The translations under genes were made by a program, and so were the position numbers. The notes under the pieces were generated by a model, which saw only the letters and a program-made list of their open reading frames with translations, ran no database searches and was not told the origin of the DNA. 8,435 nucleotides of DNA, from positions 1 through 8,435 of the forward strand of contig JAGLEW010000018.1 of assembly GCA_023144875.1 (NCBI GenBank), read 5' to 3'. The DNA comes from Methylococcales bacterium. GTDB lineage: Bacteria; Pseudomonadota; Gammaproteobacteria; Methylococcales; Methylomonadaceae. Positions within the stretch are counted from its first letter, which is position 1, and every line of letters starts with the position of its first letter. Positions 1 to 5,942 of the stretch are shown here, piece after piece.

Positions 1-774
1 TGTTTCTTGTAATGTCGCTAATAATGCAGGTGAAATAGTTAATAGATCCGACCCTGCTAATTCAGTAATTTCTCCAACATTACGGAAACTTGCGCCCATT
101 ACTTCGGTGCCATAACCGAATTTTTTATAATAGTTATAAACGGCTGTTACTGAAACCACACCTGGATCTTCGGCTGGCTCGTAAGAATCACGACCTGTAT
201 CTTTTTTGTACCAATCGAGAATACGACCGACGAATGGTGAAATTAAGGTAATCCCGCCTTCAGCACAGGCAATCGCTTGATGCAAACCAAATAACAAGGT
301 TAAGTTACAGTGAATCCCTTCTTTTTCTAAAACCTCTGCGGCTTTAATGCCTTCCCACGTTGCGGCAATTTTAATTAAAATTCGATCTTTAGAGATGCCA
401 GCGGCTTCATACTGAGCAATTAATTCACGACCTTTAGCAATCGTTGCATCGGTATCAAAAGAAAGACGGGCATCAACCTCCGTTGAAACACGACCCGATA
501 CAATTTTGAGAATTTCAAGCCCAAAAGAAACGGCTAAACGATCAAAGGCTAAGGTAACCACATCTGCCGCTGACGCATCATTTCCTAGGGTTGTTCTTGC
601 ACCTGTAAGTGTGTCATCAACAATGCTTTGATACTGAGGCATTTCTGCCGCCATTGTGATTAATGAAGGGTTTGTCGTCGCATCACGCGGTGTAAATTTT
701 CCAATTGCTTCAAGGTCACCTGTATCTGCGACAACAACTGTCATTTCTTTTAATTGTTCAAGTAAATTTGCCAT
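1..774 (-). CDS. tal: Transaldolase, TalB type (3' end beyond window)
   Basis: Transaldolase moves a dihydroxyacetone unit between sedoheptulose 7-phosphate/glyceraldehyde 3-phosphate and erythrose 4-phosphate/fructose 6-phosphate. In a RuMP organism it helps regenerate ribulose 5-phosphate. The 258 visible codons are open without a stop and follow the E. coli TalB pattern closely from the first residues: VVADTGD (13-19), DATTNPSLI (31-39), STEVDARLS (97-105), RILIK with the Schiff-base lysine at K135, CNLTLLF, ISPFVGRILDWYK, PAEDPGVVSV and MGASFRN. TalB proteins are about 317 aa, so roughly 60 residues are missing at the left edge. The start is the ATG at 772-774; a weak purine stretch (AAAAGGG) lies somewhat far upstream, so initiation signals are not strong. 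It is the last gene seen in a same-strand series with tkt and two repeat-protein genes, separated from them by 174 nt that holds two hairpins. Family assignment is very secure. Confidence 0.97.
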   Translation of the reverse strand, partial: MANLLEQLKEMTVVVADTGDLEAIGKFTPRDATTNPSLITMAAEMPQYQSIVDDTLTGARTTLGNDASAADVVTLAFDRLAVSFGLEILKIVSGRVSTEVDARLSFDTDATIAKGRELIAQYEAAGISKDRILIKIAATWEGIKAAEVLEKEGIHCNLTLLFGLHQAIACAEGGITLISPFVGRILDWYKKDTGRDSYEPAEDPGVVSVTAVYNYYKKFGYGTEVMGASFRNVGEITELAGSDLLTISPALLATLQET

Positions 775-845
775 AATGAGAAAACACCCTTTTAACTTTA
801 AATATAAAAATACAAATAAATAATACTAACCGATTATTTAACCCT

Positions 846-882
846 ATTGAATTATGAAAAAGATTCCTGATCACAATTCAAT
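846..882 (-). other. 12-bp inverted repeat in the tal leader region
   Basis: ATTGAATT (846-853) and AATTCAAT (875-882) are perfect inverted repeats, and TGA/TCA extends them inward. The one mismatch on the plus strand (A854/C874) becomes a U-G wobble in RNA read from the minus strand. The transcript running towards tal could therefore form a continuous 12-bp stem with a 13-nt loop. No U-tract follows, so it is not a normal intrinsic terminator. It could be a leader structure, an mRNA-stability or processing element, or a protein-binding palindrome. It lies 72 nt upstream of the tal start codon. Confidence 0.5.
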
Positions 883-899
883 AACATTCTATAAAATAC

Positions 900-931
900 T
901 GTCTGGATGCCTTTTATTGACTATCCAGACA
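900..931 (-). terminator. Possible intrinsic terminator after the 204-aa repeat-protein gene
   Basis: A 9-bp perfect stem (TGTCTGGAT pairing with ATCCAGACA) with a 14-nt loop starts 18 nt past the TAG stop of the upstream gene. On the minus strand the stem is followed by AGTATTTTATAG, which is only a moderate U-run. It could terminate or attenuate transcription between the repeat-protein pair and tal, or it could simply stabilise a 3' end. No convincing sigma-70 promoter for tal was found downstream of it, so partial read-through is plausible. Confidence 0.5.
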
Positions 932-948
932 ATCTTTCAAACAAAAAA

Positions 949-1563
949 CTAATCTCTTGCTTGTAAATATCGCTCAACACCACTCACAGGCGCTAATACA
1001 GCAGCCGACTCAACAGCTGTCACAGTTTCAGCCACCATTTTTTGAGTTTCAATCACTTGTTTTCTTACATATTTAGCAACCCCTGTAACTAACACTACTT
1101 TACGGTTCTCTAAATAATGTGCAACCCCAGTCGTTTTAAGAACAGGTGGGGTGTTTCTAATTTCAATCGCTCTACGGGCAACATATTTTGCCACACTACT
1201 TTTAGAATGATTATTAGCTAGATATTTTTCCACACTACTTAATTTCGCTTTTGGTGTTTCTACCTGCGCATTTAAATATTTTGCAACACCCGACAATTTA
1301 CTTGATGTCAATTGCTCAGCCGCCGCTAGTTGTTTCGATGCAATCGATTTCTTTGCTAGATATTTTTCAACACCACTTGGCTCATTCAACGCTTTAACTT
1401 TCAGGTATTTAGCAACACCTGTTGCAGAGACAATTGGCTTTTGATTTTCCAAATATTTCTCAACACCTGTTAAACCATCTGTATTAACTGATTTCGCAGT
1501 TGACTCTCTCGGTGCTTCAGTTTTAGCTGAGCCACCAAACATAGATCCAAATAAACCCGCCAT
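949..1563 (-). CDS. Soluble multivalent GVxKYL-repeat protein (unrecognised)
   Basis: This 204-aa protein is not a family I recognise. No signal peptide, membrane segment or enzyme motif is visible. It begins with a short Gly/Phe/Met-rich stretch (MAGLFGSMFGG) and then consists of nine copies of a seven-residue motif, [ST][GS]V[AE][KRH]Y[LV], at residues 32, 48, 63, 91, 109, 122, 145, 160 and 194. The motifs are 13 to 34 residues apart and are joined by Lys/Ala/Thr/Ser/Glu-rich linkers. The last copy ends four residues before the C-terminus. The layout resembles multivalent linear-motif scaffolds in general, such as those that gather enzymes into condensates or shells, but no homology to a known one is claimed. 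ATG at 1561-1563 follows the upstream gene's stop by only 3 nt, so the two are almost certainly co-transcribed and translationally coupled. It sits between that membrane partner, which has four copies of the same motif, and tal. The reading frame is secure; the function is unknown. Confidence 0.9.
   Translation of the reverse strand: MAGLFGSMFGGSAKTEAPRESTAKSVNTDGLTGVEKYLENQKPIVSATGVAKYLKVKALNEPSGVEKYLAKKSIASKQLAAAEQLTSSKLSGVAKYLNAQVETPKAKLSSVEKYLANNHSKSSVAKYVARRAIEIRNTPPVLKTTGVAHYLENRKVVLVTGVAKYVRKQVIETQKMVAETVTAVESAAVLAPVSGVERYLQARD
964..1470 (-). repeat. Nine-copy [ST][GS]V[AE][KRH]Y[LV] peptide repeat array
   Basis: The nine copies are TGVEKYL, TGVAKYL, SGVEKYL, SGVAKYL, SSVEKYL, SSVAKYV, TGVAHYL, TGVAKYV and SGVERYL. 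V and Y are invariant; position 1 is always S or T, position 2 G or S, and the last residue L or V. Spacing is irregular. At DNA level the copies differ synonymously: the Leu codon is TTG, CTA or TTA, and Glu is GAG or GAA. The conservation is therefore in the peptide and does not reflect a recent DNA repeat expansion. Confidence 0.93.
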
Positions 1564-1566
1564 TTT

Positions 1567-2295
1567 TTACCCTCTATCACGTAGATACTTCTCAACACCT
1601 GTTCTTTTAGAAACAGCTGCCGCTTTTGCTGCAACAACTCGTTTTGCTACATATTTGGCAACCCCTGATGTCGGTGTTTTTTCTCTATCTTTTAAATATT
1701 TAGCCACCGATGATAATTCAGGCATATTTTTACTTAAATACCGTCCAACGCCTGTATTTGAGTTAATAACTTTTTTTGCCGTCGCTTTTGTTCTTTTTAT
1801 AGCTACTTTCTTCGGTGCTGATGATCCAGAGGCTACTTTCTTTTTCAATAAGAAAAACCCTGCGCCCGCTAACACTAACAAACCGAGTAAAGTAACCATA
1901 GATTCATCTCCAGCTTCTGCTGATGAATCACTAATTTCTGTTACCGTTACGCTAATATCATCAGAAGATTTTTCGGCTGATTCAGTCGTTGAACTGGAAC
2001 TAGCCGATGAACTTTTCGCAGATGATATATCTAGTGTTTTATGTTTATATTCTTTATCATGAAAAACAACCGTAGGCTCAAAATTGGCCGCAGGATATTG
2101 ACTATCTGCTTGGCTTTTTTCAGCTTTAGAACTGCTATCACTGTTTGATGACGATGATTTAGTGCTTGTTTCATCCACATCACTAAAAATAACGGTTGGT
2201 TCAAAATTAGCTGCTGGATAATCTTCTGCCCCAACGACAGGACTCGCTAATACCAATGCTGCAACCAAACCACCGGTTAAATTTTGTATCTTCAC
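1567..2295 (-). CDS. Membrane-anchored protein with periplasmic YPAANFEPTV repeats and cytoplasmic GVxKYL repeats (unrecognised)
   Basis: This 242-aa protein is not a family I recognise. In order: a Sec-type signal sequence (1-23, likely cleavage after VGA); a Ser/Glu/Asp/Lys-rich, probably disordered region (24-132) with two identical 10-mers, YPAANFEPTV, at 26-35 and 67-76; one hydrophobic helix (133-150, MVTLLGLLVLAGAGFFLL) followed by KKK; then a very basic tail with four heptads at 181 (TGVGRYL), 195 (SSVAKYL), 210 (SGVAKYV) and 232 (TGVEKYL). The signal peptide plus the positive-inside KKK predict N-terminus outside and tail in the cytoplasm, so the heptads face the same compartment as the soluble repeat protein made from the next gene. 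The start is GTG at 2293-2295, supported by GGGGAG 7 nt upstream. The gene is 157 nt downstream of tkt; the AT-rich gap shows no clear terminator and only weak promoter-like boxes. Anchoring a cytoplasmic assembly to the membrane is an inferred role. Confidence 0.9.
   Translation of the reverse strand: MKIQNLTGGLVAALVLASPVVGAEDYPAANFEPTVIFSDVDETSTKSSSSNSDSSSKAEKSQADSQYPAANFEPTVVFHDKEYKHKTLDISSAKSSSASSSSTTESAEKSSDDISVTVTEISDSSAEAGDESMVTLLGLLVLAGAGFFLLKKKVASGSSAPKKVAIKRTKATAKKVINSNTGVGRYLSKNMPELSSVAKYLKDREKTPTSGVAKYVAKRVVAAKAAAVSKRTGVEKYLRDRG
1570..1575 (-). promoter_or_regulatory. Ribosome binding site inside the end of the upstream gene
   Basis: AGAGGG, formed by the last two sense codons (Arg-Gly) of the membrane-anchored repeat-protein gene, lies 6 nt before the ATG at 1561-1563. 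The upstream TAA lies between them. This layout favours translational coupling of the two repeat proteins and supports the ATG start of the second. Confidence 0.7.
1582..1755 (-). repeat. Four-copy GVxKYL peptide repeat in the cytoplasmic tail
   Basis: TGVGRYL, SSVAKYL, SGVAKYV and TGVEKYL are spaced 14 to 22 residues apart in a Lys/Arg/Ala-rich tail. They follow the same consensus as the nine copies in the neighbouring soluble protein. Here too the final copy ends four residues before the C-terminus. Confidence 0.93.
2068..2220 (-). repeat. Duplicated YPAANFEPTV peptide in the predicted periplasmic region
   Basis: The two 30-nt units lie at 2191-2220 and 2068-2097. They encode the same ten residues and both are followed by Val/Ile-Phe. 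They differ at six bases, all silent third positions (CCA/CCT, GCA/GCG, GCT/GCC, GAA/GAG, CCA/CCT, ACC/ACG). That pattern indicates selection on the peptide, probably as a binding site outside the cytoplasmic membrane. Confidence 0.9.
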
Positions 2296-2302
2296 GTTTA
2301 AA

Positions 2303-2308
2303 CTCCCC
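2303..2308 (-). promoter_or_regulatory. Strong Shine-Dalgarno for the GTG-started repeat protein
   Basis: GGGGAG lies 7 nt upstream of the GTG at 2293-2295. It decides the start: translation from here produces a well-formed signal peptide (MKIQNL then a hydrophobic core). Confidence 0.75.
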
Positions 2309-2452
2309 TCTAGACGTTATTTTAATGCCCATACCTGCGCATATATAATTATTAAAGTCACTATCCTAACGCAACTTGTTCAAGATTAACACTTTTTAAA
2401 TTTGTTTTTCTCAATTAATACATACAAACGCAGATACAGTTTTTAGCTTGAG

Positions 2453-4438
2453 TTAAAGCACAGCCTCAACACTTGCGACAACATTTTCAACCGTAAAGCC
2501 AAAGTGTTTCATTACATCGCCACCAGGTGCTGATTCACCAAAGGTATCAATACCGACAACGCCACCTTCAAGGCCGACATATTTACGCCAAAAATCACTT
2601 ATACCCGCTTCAACCGCAACACGTTTAACACCTGGTGTTAAAATGCTGTCTTTATAAGCTTGATCTTGACGATCAAAAACATTCGTTGATGGCATAGAAA
2701 CAACACGAACGTTTGTTCCTTTGTCAGCAAGTACTGCTTGAGCTTTCAATGCTAAATCAACTTCTGAACCTGTTGCAATAATAATTGCACTTGCATCGCC
2801 CGCCGCTTCTGAAATCACATAAGCACCATTGCGAATTGCGGCAATTTGCCCATTCGTTCTTGAAATAAAAGGGAGGCCTTGACGACTAAGCACTAAGCTT
2901 GTAGGTCCGTCCATACGCTCAACACCCATAACCCAAGAAACCGCTGTTTCAGTTGAATCAGCAGGACGCCAAACATCCATATTAGGGATATAACGCATGG
3001 CTGAGGTATTTTCAACAGGTTGATGTGTTGGTCCGTCTTCACCTTGACCAATTGAGTCATGTGTTAACACTGCAATGGTTCGAATTTTCATCAATGCAGC
3101 CATGCGGAAAGCACTTTTTGCATAATCAGAGAACATATGGAAGGTACCACCGAATGGTAATAATCCACCATGCAATGTCATGCCATTCATAATAGCGTAC
3201 ATACCAAATTCACGGACACCGTAAGAAATGTAGTTACCAATTTCTTTACCATTTACATGCGTAAAACTATCACAACTGGTTAAGTTTGATCCTGTTAAAT
3301 CAGCAGAGCCACCCAAAAACTCAGGTAAGGTTGGTGCTAATCCTGCGATCACTTTTTGTGAGGATTGACGTGATGCTAAACTTGCTGCATTTTCGTTGGT
3401 TTCAGCAATAAGGGCATCACTTTTTTCTTTCCAATCTGCAGGTAAATCATTCGCCATACGACGTTTGAATTCAACCGCTAGTTCTGGGTATTCAGCCGCA
3501 TAAGCCTCAAAACGCGTATTCCATTCTGCTTCAACCTCTGCGCCTTTCGATTTTGCATCCCAACCTGCATAAACATCATTAGGAATAACAAAAGGTTCCG
3601 CGTCCCAACCTAATTCTTTACGAACTAAAGCGACTTCTTCATCCCCTAATGCAGCACCGTGGCAATCATGGCTTCCGCTTTTATTAGGCGAACCGTAACC
3701 AATAATCGTTTTACAGCAAATCAATGAAGGTTTGTCGCTTTCTTTTTTCGCTAATAGAATAGCGGCATTAATCGCCTCTGAATCATGTCCATCAACAGAA
3801 ATAACGTGCCAGCCATAGGCTTCAAAACGTCTTACGGTATCATCTGTATACCAACCATCAATATGACCATCAATTGAAATATTGTTATCGTCCCAGAAGG
3901 CAATGAGATTTCCTAAACCCCATGTACCCGCTAAGGCACAGGCTTCATGAGAAACACCTTCCATCAAGCAACCATCACCCATAAATACATAAGTATTATG
4001 GTCAACAATTTTATGATTTGGTTTATTGAACTGGTTAGCAAGTACTTTTTCCGCCATCGCAAAACCCACCGCATTGGTGATGCCTTGTCCTAGGGGACCC
4101 GTAGTTGTTTCAATACCAGGTGCGTAGCCGTATTCAGGATGACCCGCACACTGCGAATGTAATTGGCGAAAAGACGCTAATTGATCCATTGCTAAGTCAT
4201 AGCCTGACAAATGCAATAGCGAATAAATTAACATTGACCCATGACCGTTTGATAACACAAAACGATCTCTATCTGCCCATGTTGGGCTAGTTGGGTTATG
4301 TTTTAAATGATCATTCCATAATACTTCAGCAATATCTGCCATGCCCATTGGCGCACCTGGATGTCCAGATTTTGCTTTTTGAACTGCGTCCATAGTTAAA
4401 GCGCGTATTGCGTTCGCTAAATGTCTGCGCGAAGCCAT
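2453..4438 (-). CDS. tkt: Transketolase
   Basis: Transketolase is a thiamine-diphosphate enzyme that transfers two-carbon ketol units among sugar phosphates. Here it should convert fructose 6-phosphate and triose phosphate towards pentose phosphates, regenerating the formaldehyde acceptor of the RuMP cycle. At 661 aa it matches the normal full length (about 663 in E. coli). Visible landmarks: SGHPG with H26, GHGS at 65-68, the cofactor motif GDG (154-156) ending in NN (185-186), SHDCHG around H257-H260, the catalytic glutamate E410 in GVREFGMYAIMNG, and LTHDSIGQGEDGPTHQP containing H460 and H472. No key residue is missing. The ATG at 4436-4438 is preceded by AGGAG at 6 nt. It is 132 nt downstream of hxlB, with a strong terminator between them, so it probably needs its own promoter or read-through; I could not pick a convincing promoter. 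The two repeat-protein genes follow on the same strand. Confidence 0.98.
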   Translation of the reverse strand: MASRRHLANAIRALTMDAVQKAKSGHPGAPMGMADIAEVLWNDHLKHNPTSPTWADRDRFVLSNGHGSMLIYSLLHLSGYDLAMDQLASFRQLHSQCAGHPEYGYAPGIETTTGPLGQGITNAVGFAMAEKVLANQFNKPNHKIVDHNTYVFMGDGCLMEGVSHEACALAGTWGLGNLIAFWDDNNISIDGHIDGWYTDDTVRRFEAYGWHVISVDGHDSEAINAAILLAKKESDKPSLICCKTIIGYGSPNKSGSHDCHGAALGDEEVALVRKELGWDAEPFVIPNDVYAGWDAKSKGAEVEAEWNTRFEAYAAEYPELAVEFKRRMANDLPADWKEKSDALIAETNENAASLASRQSSQKVIAGLAPTLPEFLGGSADLTGSNLTSCDSFTHVNGKEIGNYISYGVREFGMYAIMNGMTLHGGLLPFGGTFHMFSDYAKSAFRMAALMKIRTIAVLTHDSIGQGEDGPTHQPVENTSAMRYIPNMDVWRPADSTETAVSWVMGVERMDGPTSLVLSRQGLPFISRTNGQIAAIRNGAYVISEAAGDASAIIIATGSEVDLALKAQAVLADKGTNVRVVSMPSTNVFDRQDQAYKDSILTPGVKRVAVEAGISDFWRKYVGLEGGVVGIDTFGESAPGGDVMKHFGFTVENVVASVEAVL

Positions 4439-4527
4439 ATTTTTCTCCTACTGATTTATTGATGATGGCAAAGACTGTGTTAAATTTGGCTCGCAGTCAT
4501 TTGTCTCTATTTATTATTGTATGTATC

Positions 4528-4562
4528 AAAAAAAACGAGTAGTTAAAAACTACCCGTTTTTT
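4528..4562 (-). terminator. Intrinsic terminator between hxlB and tkt
   Basis: The minus strand reads ACGGGTAGTT, a TTT loop, then AACTACTCGT followed by a run of Ts. It forms a stem of at least nine pairs extended by flanking A/T pairs. The one plus-strand mismatch (A4538/C4554) is a U-G wobble in minus-strand RNA, which indicates it terminates the hxlAB transcript. The stem begins 8 nt past the hxlB stop. Confidence 0.88.
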
Positions 4563-4570
4563 AAAAGAAC

Positions 4571-5116
4571 TTATTCCATGTTCGCGTGTCTTTCTCTCAT
4601 TTTCTCTTCGGGGATTTCTTTTTCCCAAATTAAATGTGAGACAACCGATTCTAAAAAGCACAAGGTAGAAAGCTCAAAGACTGTTCCCATTGGCATACCT
4701 TTCACGGTTGCGTAGGAATCATTTTTACCAATTTGAAAAACACCATCCGCCATATCACCTATGGTTGATTTGGATTTTGAACAAATTAGTACAATTTTAG
4801 CCCCTACACTTTTTGCTTTATTCGTAAAAGCAATGAGTTGCTCTGTTTCACCAGAGCCTGAAATTATGATCAATAAATCACCATTTCTAATACTTGGGGT
4901 CACAATTTCACCCACCATGCTAACATCGTAACCACTGTGCATTAAACGCATACCCAGAAAATTTCCGACGAGTTTTGATCGTCCTGCACCTGAAATGAAT
5001 ATACGCTTGGCACCATCGAACATGGTTGTCATTTCTTCGGCGTATGTATCTTCAGTTGCATCAAGAATTTCTGAAATTTTGCTAATGATTAGACGTTGAT
5101 TTTCTTGTTGCCACAT
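4571..5116 (-). CDS. hxlB: 6-phospho-3-hexuloisomerase (PHI), SIS-domain
   Basis: PHI converts D-arabino-3-hexulose 6-phosphate, the product of HxlA, to fructose 6-phosphate in the cytoplasm; this is the second step of RuMP formaldehyde fixation. The 181-aa length fits the family. It is a single SIS sugar-phosphate isomerase domain: SGAGRS (42-47) and SGSGET (86-91) are the phosphate-binding Ser/Gly loops, GMPMGTVFE (140-148) is a family-typical active-site segment, and the protein ends in RERHANME, matching the conserved R-H-[AS]-N-[LM]-E tail of PHI proteins. ATG at 5114-5116 has GGAG 9 nt upstream. It follows hxlA by 15 nt, so the two form one operon, closed by the terminator at 4528-4562. 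Very confident. Confidence 0.97.
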   Translation of the reverse strand: MWQQENQRLIISKISEILDATEDTYAEEMTTMFDGAKRIFISGAGRSKLVGNFLGMRLMHSGYDVSMVGEIVTPSIRNGDLLIIISGSGETEQLIAFTNKAKSVGAKIVLICSKSKSTIGDMADGVFQIGKNDSYATVKGMPMGTVFELSTLCFLESVVSHLIWEKEIPEEKMRERHANME

Positions 5117-5131
5117 AAGCGATACTCCGTA

Positions 5132-5773
5132 TTATGCTGCGTCGACTAATTCACGAATTTCACGAGCCGATTCTGCAGGAGAAGGTGCACCATAGATAGC
5201 CGCACCAACAACAATAATGTCAGCACCTGCACGAACAACATCTTGTACCGTTGATTGATTGATACCACCTGCGACTGAAATACGAACACCTAAATCAAGA
5301 CTTGCAATTAAGTTCAAGTCATTGAAAGGGGTATCGCCCGCTGCTTGTGCGTCAAGGCCTGTATGAATACCCATAATTTGAGCACCCGCTTCAACCATTT
5401 CTCTTGCACATGCTTCTTTATCAGCAACATTGATCAAGTCAATTTGAGTTTCAGAACCATTTGCATTACTGGCTTTAATAACGCCTGCACACGTTGCGGC
5501 ACCTGAAACACCTAACACAGTACAGATATCAGCACCCGCCGCATAAAAAGGAGTTGCTTCGTATTCACCAGCATCCATTGTTTTAAGATCAACTAAAAGT
5601 AATTGGTCTGGAAATCTTGATCTTAGTTCTTCAACTAATTTGATACCGTTATGTTTAATACAAGGGGTTCCAATTTCAAAAATATCCACATGAGGCGCGA
5701 CCTCTTCTGCAAGAGCGATGGTTGCGTCAAAATCTAAAGAATCTAATGCCATTTGAATTAATGGTGTTGCCAT
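5132..5773 (-). CDS. hxlA: 3-hexulose-6-phosphate synthase (HPS)
   Basis: HPS performs the aldol condensation of formaldehyde with ribulose 5-phosphate to D-arabino-3-hexulose 6-phosphate. It is the formaldehyde-capturing step of the RuMP cycle and is Mg-dependent in characterised family members. It belongs to the orotidine-phosphate-decarboxylase-like TIM barrels: DLKTMD (62-67) is the D-x-K-x-x-D catalytic signature, preceded by VDIFEIGTPCIKHNG (29-43) and followed by GADICTVLGVSG, GIHTGLD, VAGGIN and VVGAAIYGA at the expected phosphate-binding strands. The 213-aa length is normal. The start was set at the ATG 5771-5773 (MATPLIQMAL) because GTGGAG lies about 8 nt upstream. An in-frame ATG 12 codons earlier lacks a ribosome site and would add a tail atypical of the family. 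First gene of hxlAB, with a good promoter upstream. Confidence 0.97.
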   Translation of the reverse strand: MATPLIQMALDSLDFDATIALAEEVAPHVDIFEIGTPCIKHNGIKLVEELRSRFPDQLLLVDLKTMDAGEYEATPFYAAGADICTVLGVSGAATCAGVIKASNANGSETQIDLINVADKEACAREMVEAGAQIMGIHTGLDAQAAGDTPFNDLNLIASLDLGVRISVAGGINQSTVQDVVRAGADIIVVGAAIYGAPSPAESAREIRELVDAA

Positions 5774-5781
5774 GTTATATA

Positions 5782-5787
5782 CTCCAC
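5782..5787 (-). promoter_or_regulatory. Shine-Dalgarno that fixes the hxlA start
   Basis: GTGGAG ends 8 nt before the ATG at 5771-5773. The same GGAGTAT string also precedes hxlB, so both genes of the pair share one style of translation signal. No comparable site precedes the upstream in-frame ATG at 5807-5809. Confidence 0.7.
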
Positions 5788-5830
5788 GTTGATTATAATT
5801 TTTTTGCATACTGAATTACGCGAGTCGCAC

Positions 5831-5858
5831 TTTAAAACAAAATAGGGGCGGATGTCAA
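5831..5858 (-). promoter_or_regulatory. Probable sigma-70 promoter for hxlAB
   Basis: On the minus strand a perfect -35 TTGACA (5853-5858) is followed after 16 nt by TTTAAA (5831-5836), four of six matches to TATAAT. Transcription would start near 5824, leaving about a 50-nt leader before hxlA. The -10 is mediocre, so the exact box is uncertain; a 17-nt spacing to TTAAAG is possible. Confidence 0.5.
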
Positions 5859-5942
5859 TGCCCAGAGTTGGTGCAGATGCGAAACCTGCCTATATTTTAC
5901 ATCAATTTTGTCGACAGTATTTTAATTTAACGCGAATGTCAG

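Noticed and set aside
964..1470. Regularly recurring AT-rich DNA words (such as AAATATTTTTCAACACC) that could suggest a CRISPR or tandem DNA repeat
   Set aside because: Copies are short, diverged at third codon positions and irregularly spaced in multiples of three. The repeat is a protein motif and not a DNA array.
1655..2062. 135-codon plus-strand open frame opposite the membrane repeat-protein gene
   Set aside because: It lies entirely antisense to a gene with a signal peptide, transmembrane helix and peptide repeats under silent-site divergence. It has no ribosome site or family resemblance and is best explained as a shadow of the biased Ser/Lys codons opposite.
2296..2452. Promoter-like boxes (TTGCGT at 2369-2374 with AT-rich -10 candidates) and a CTTGAACAAG palindrome upstream of the membrane repeat-protein gene
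   Set aside because: The gap is so AT-rich that several weak -10 matches occur by chance. No pair is convincing and the palindrome has only 4-bp arms, so no promoter or operator was called.
4521..4715. 64-codon plus-strand frame overlapping the hxlB 3' end
   Set aside because: It begins inside the hxlB terminator stem and runs antisense through the conserved PHI C-terminus; no ribosome site.
5774..5809. Longer hxlA start adding MQKNYNQRGVYN
   Set aside because: There is no Shine-Dalgarno upstream of that ATG, while GTGGAG is well placed for the ATG at 5771-5773. The added residues are atypical of the family and overlap the leader and ribosome-site region.
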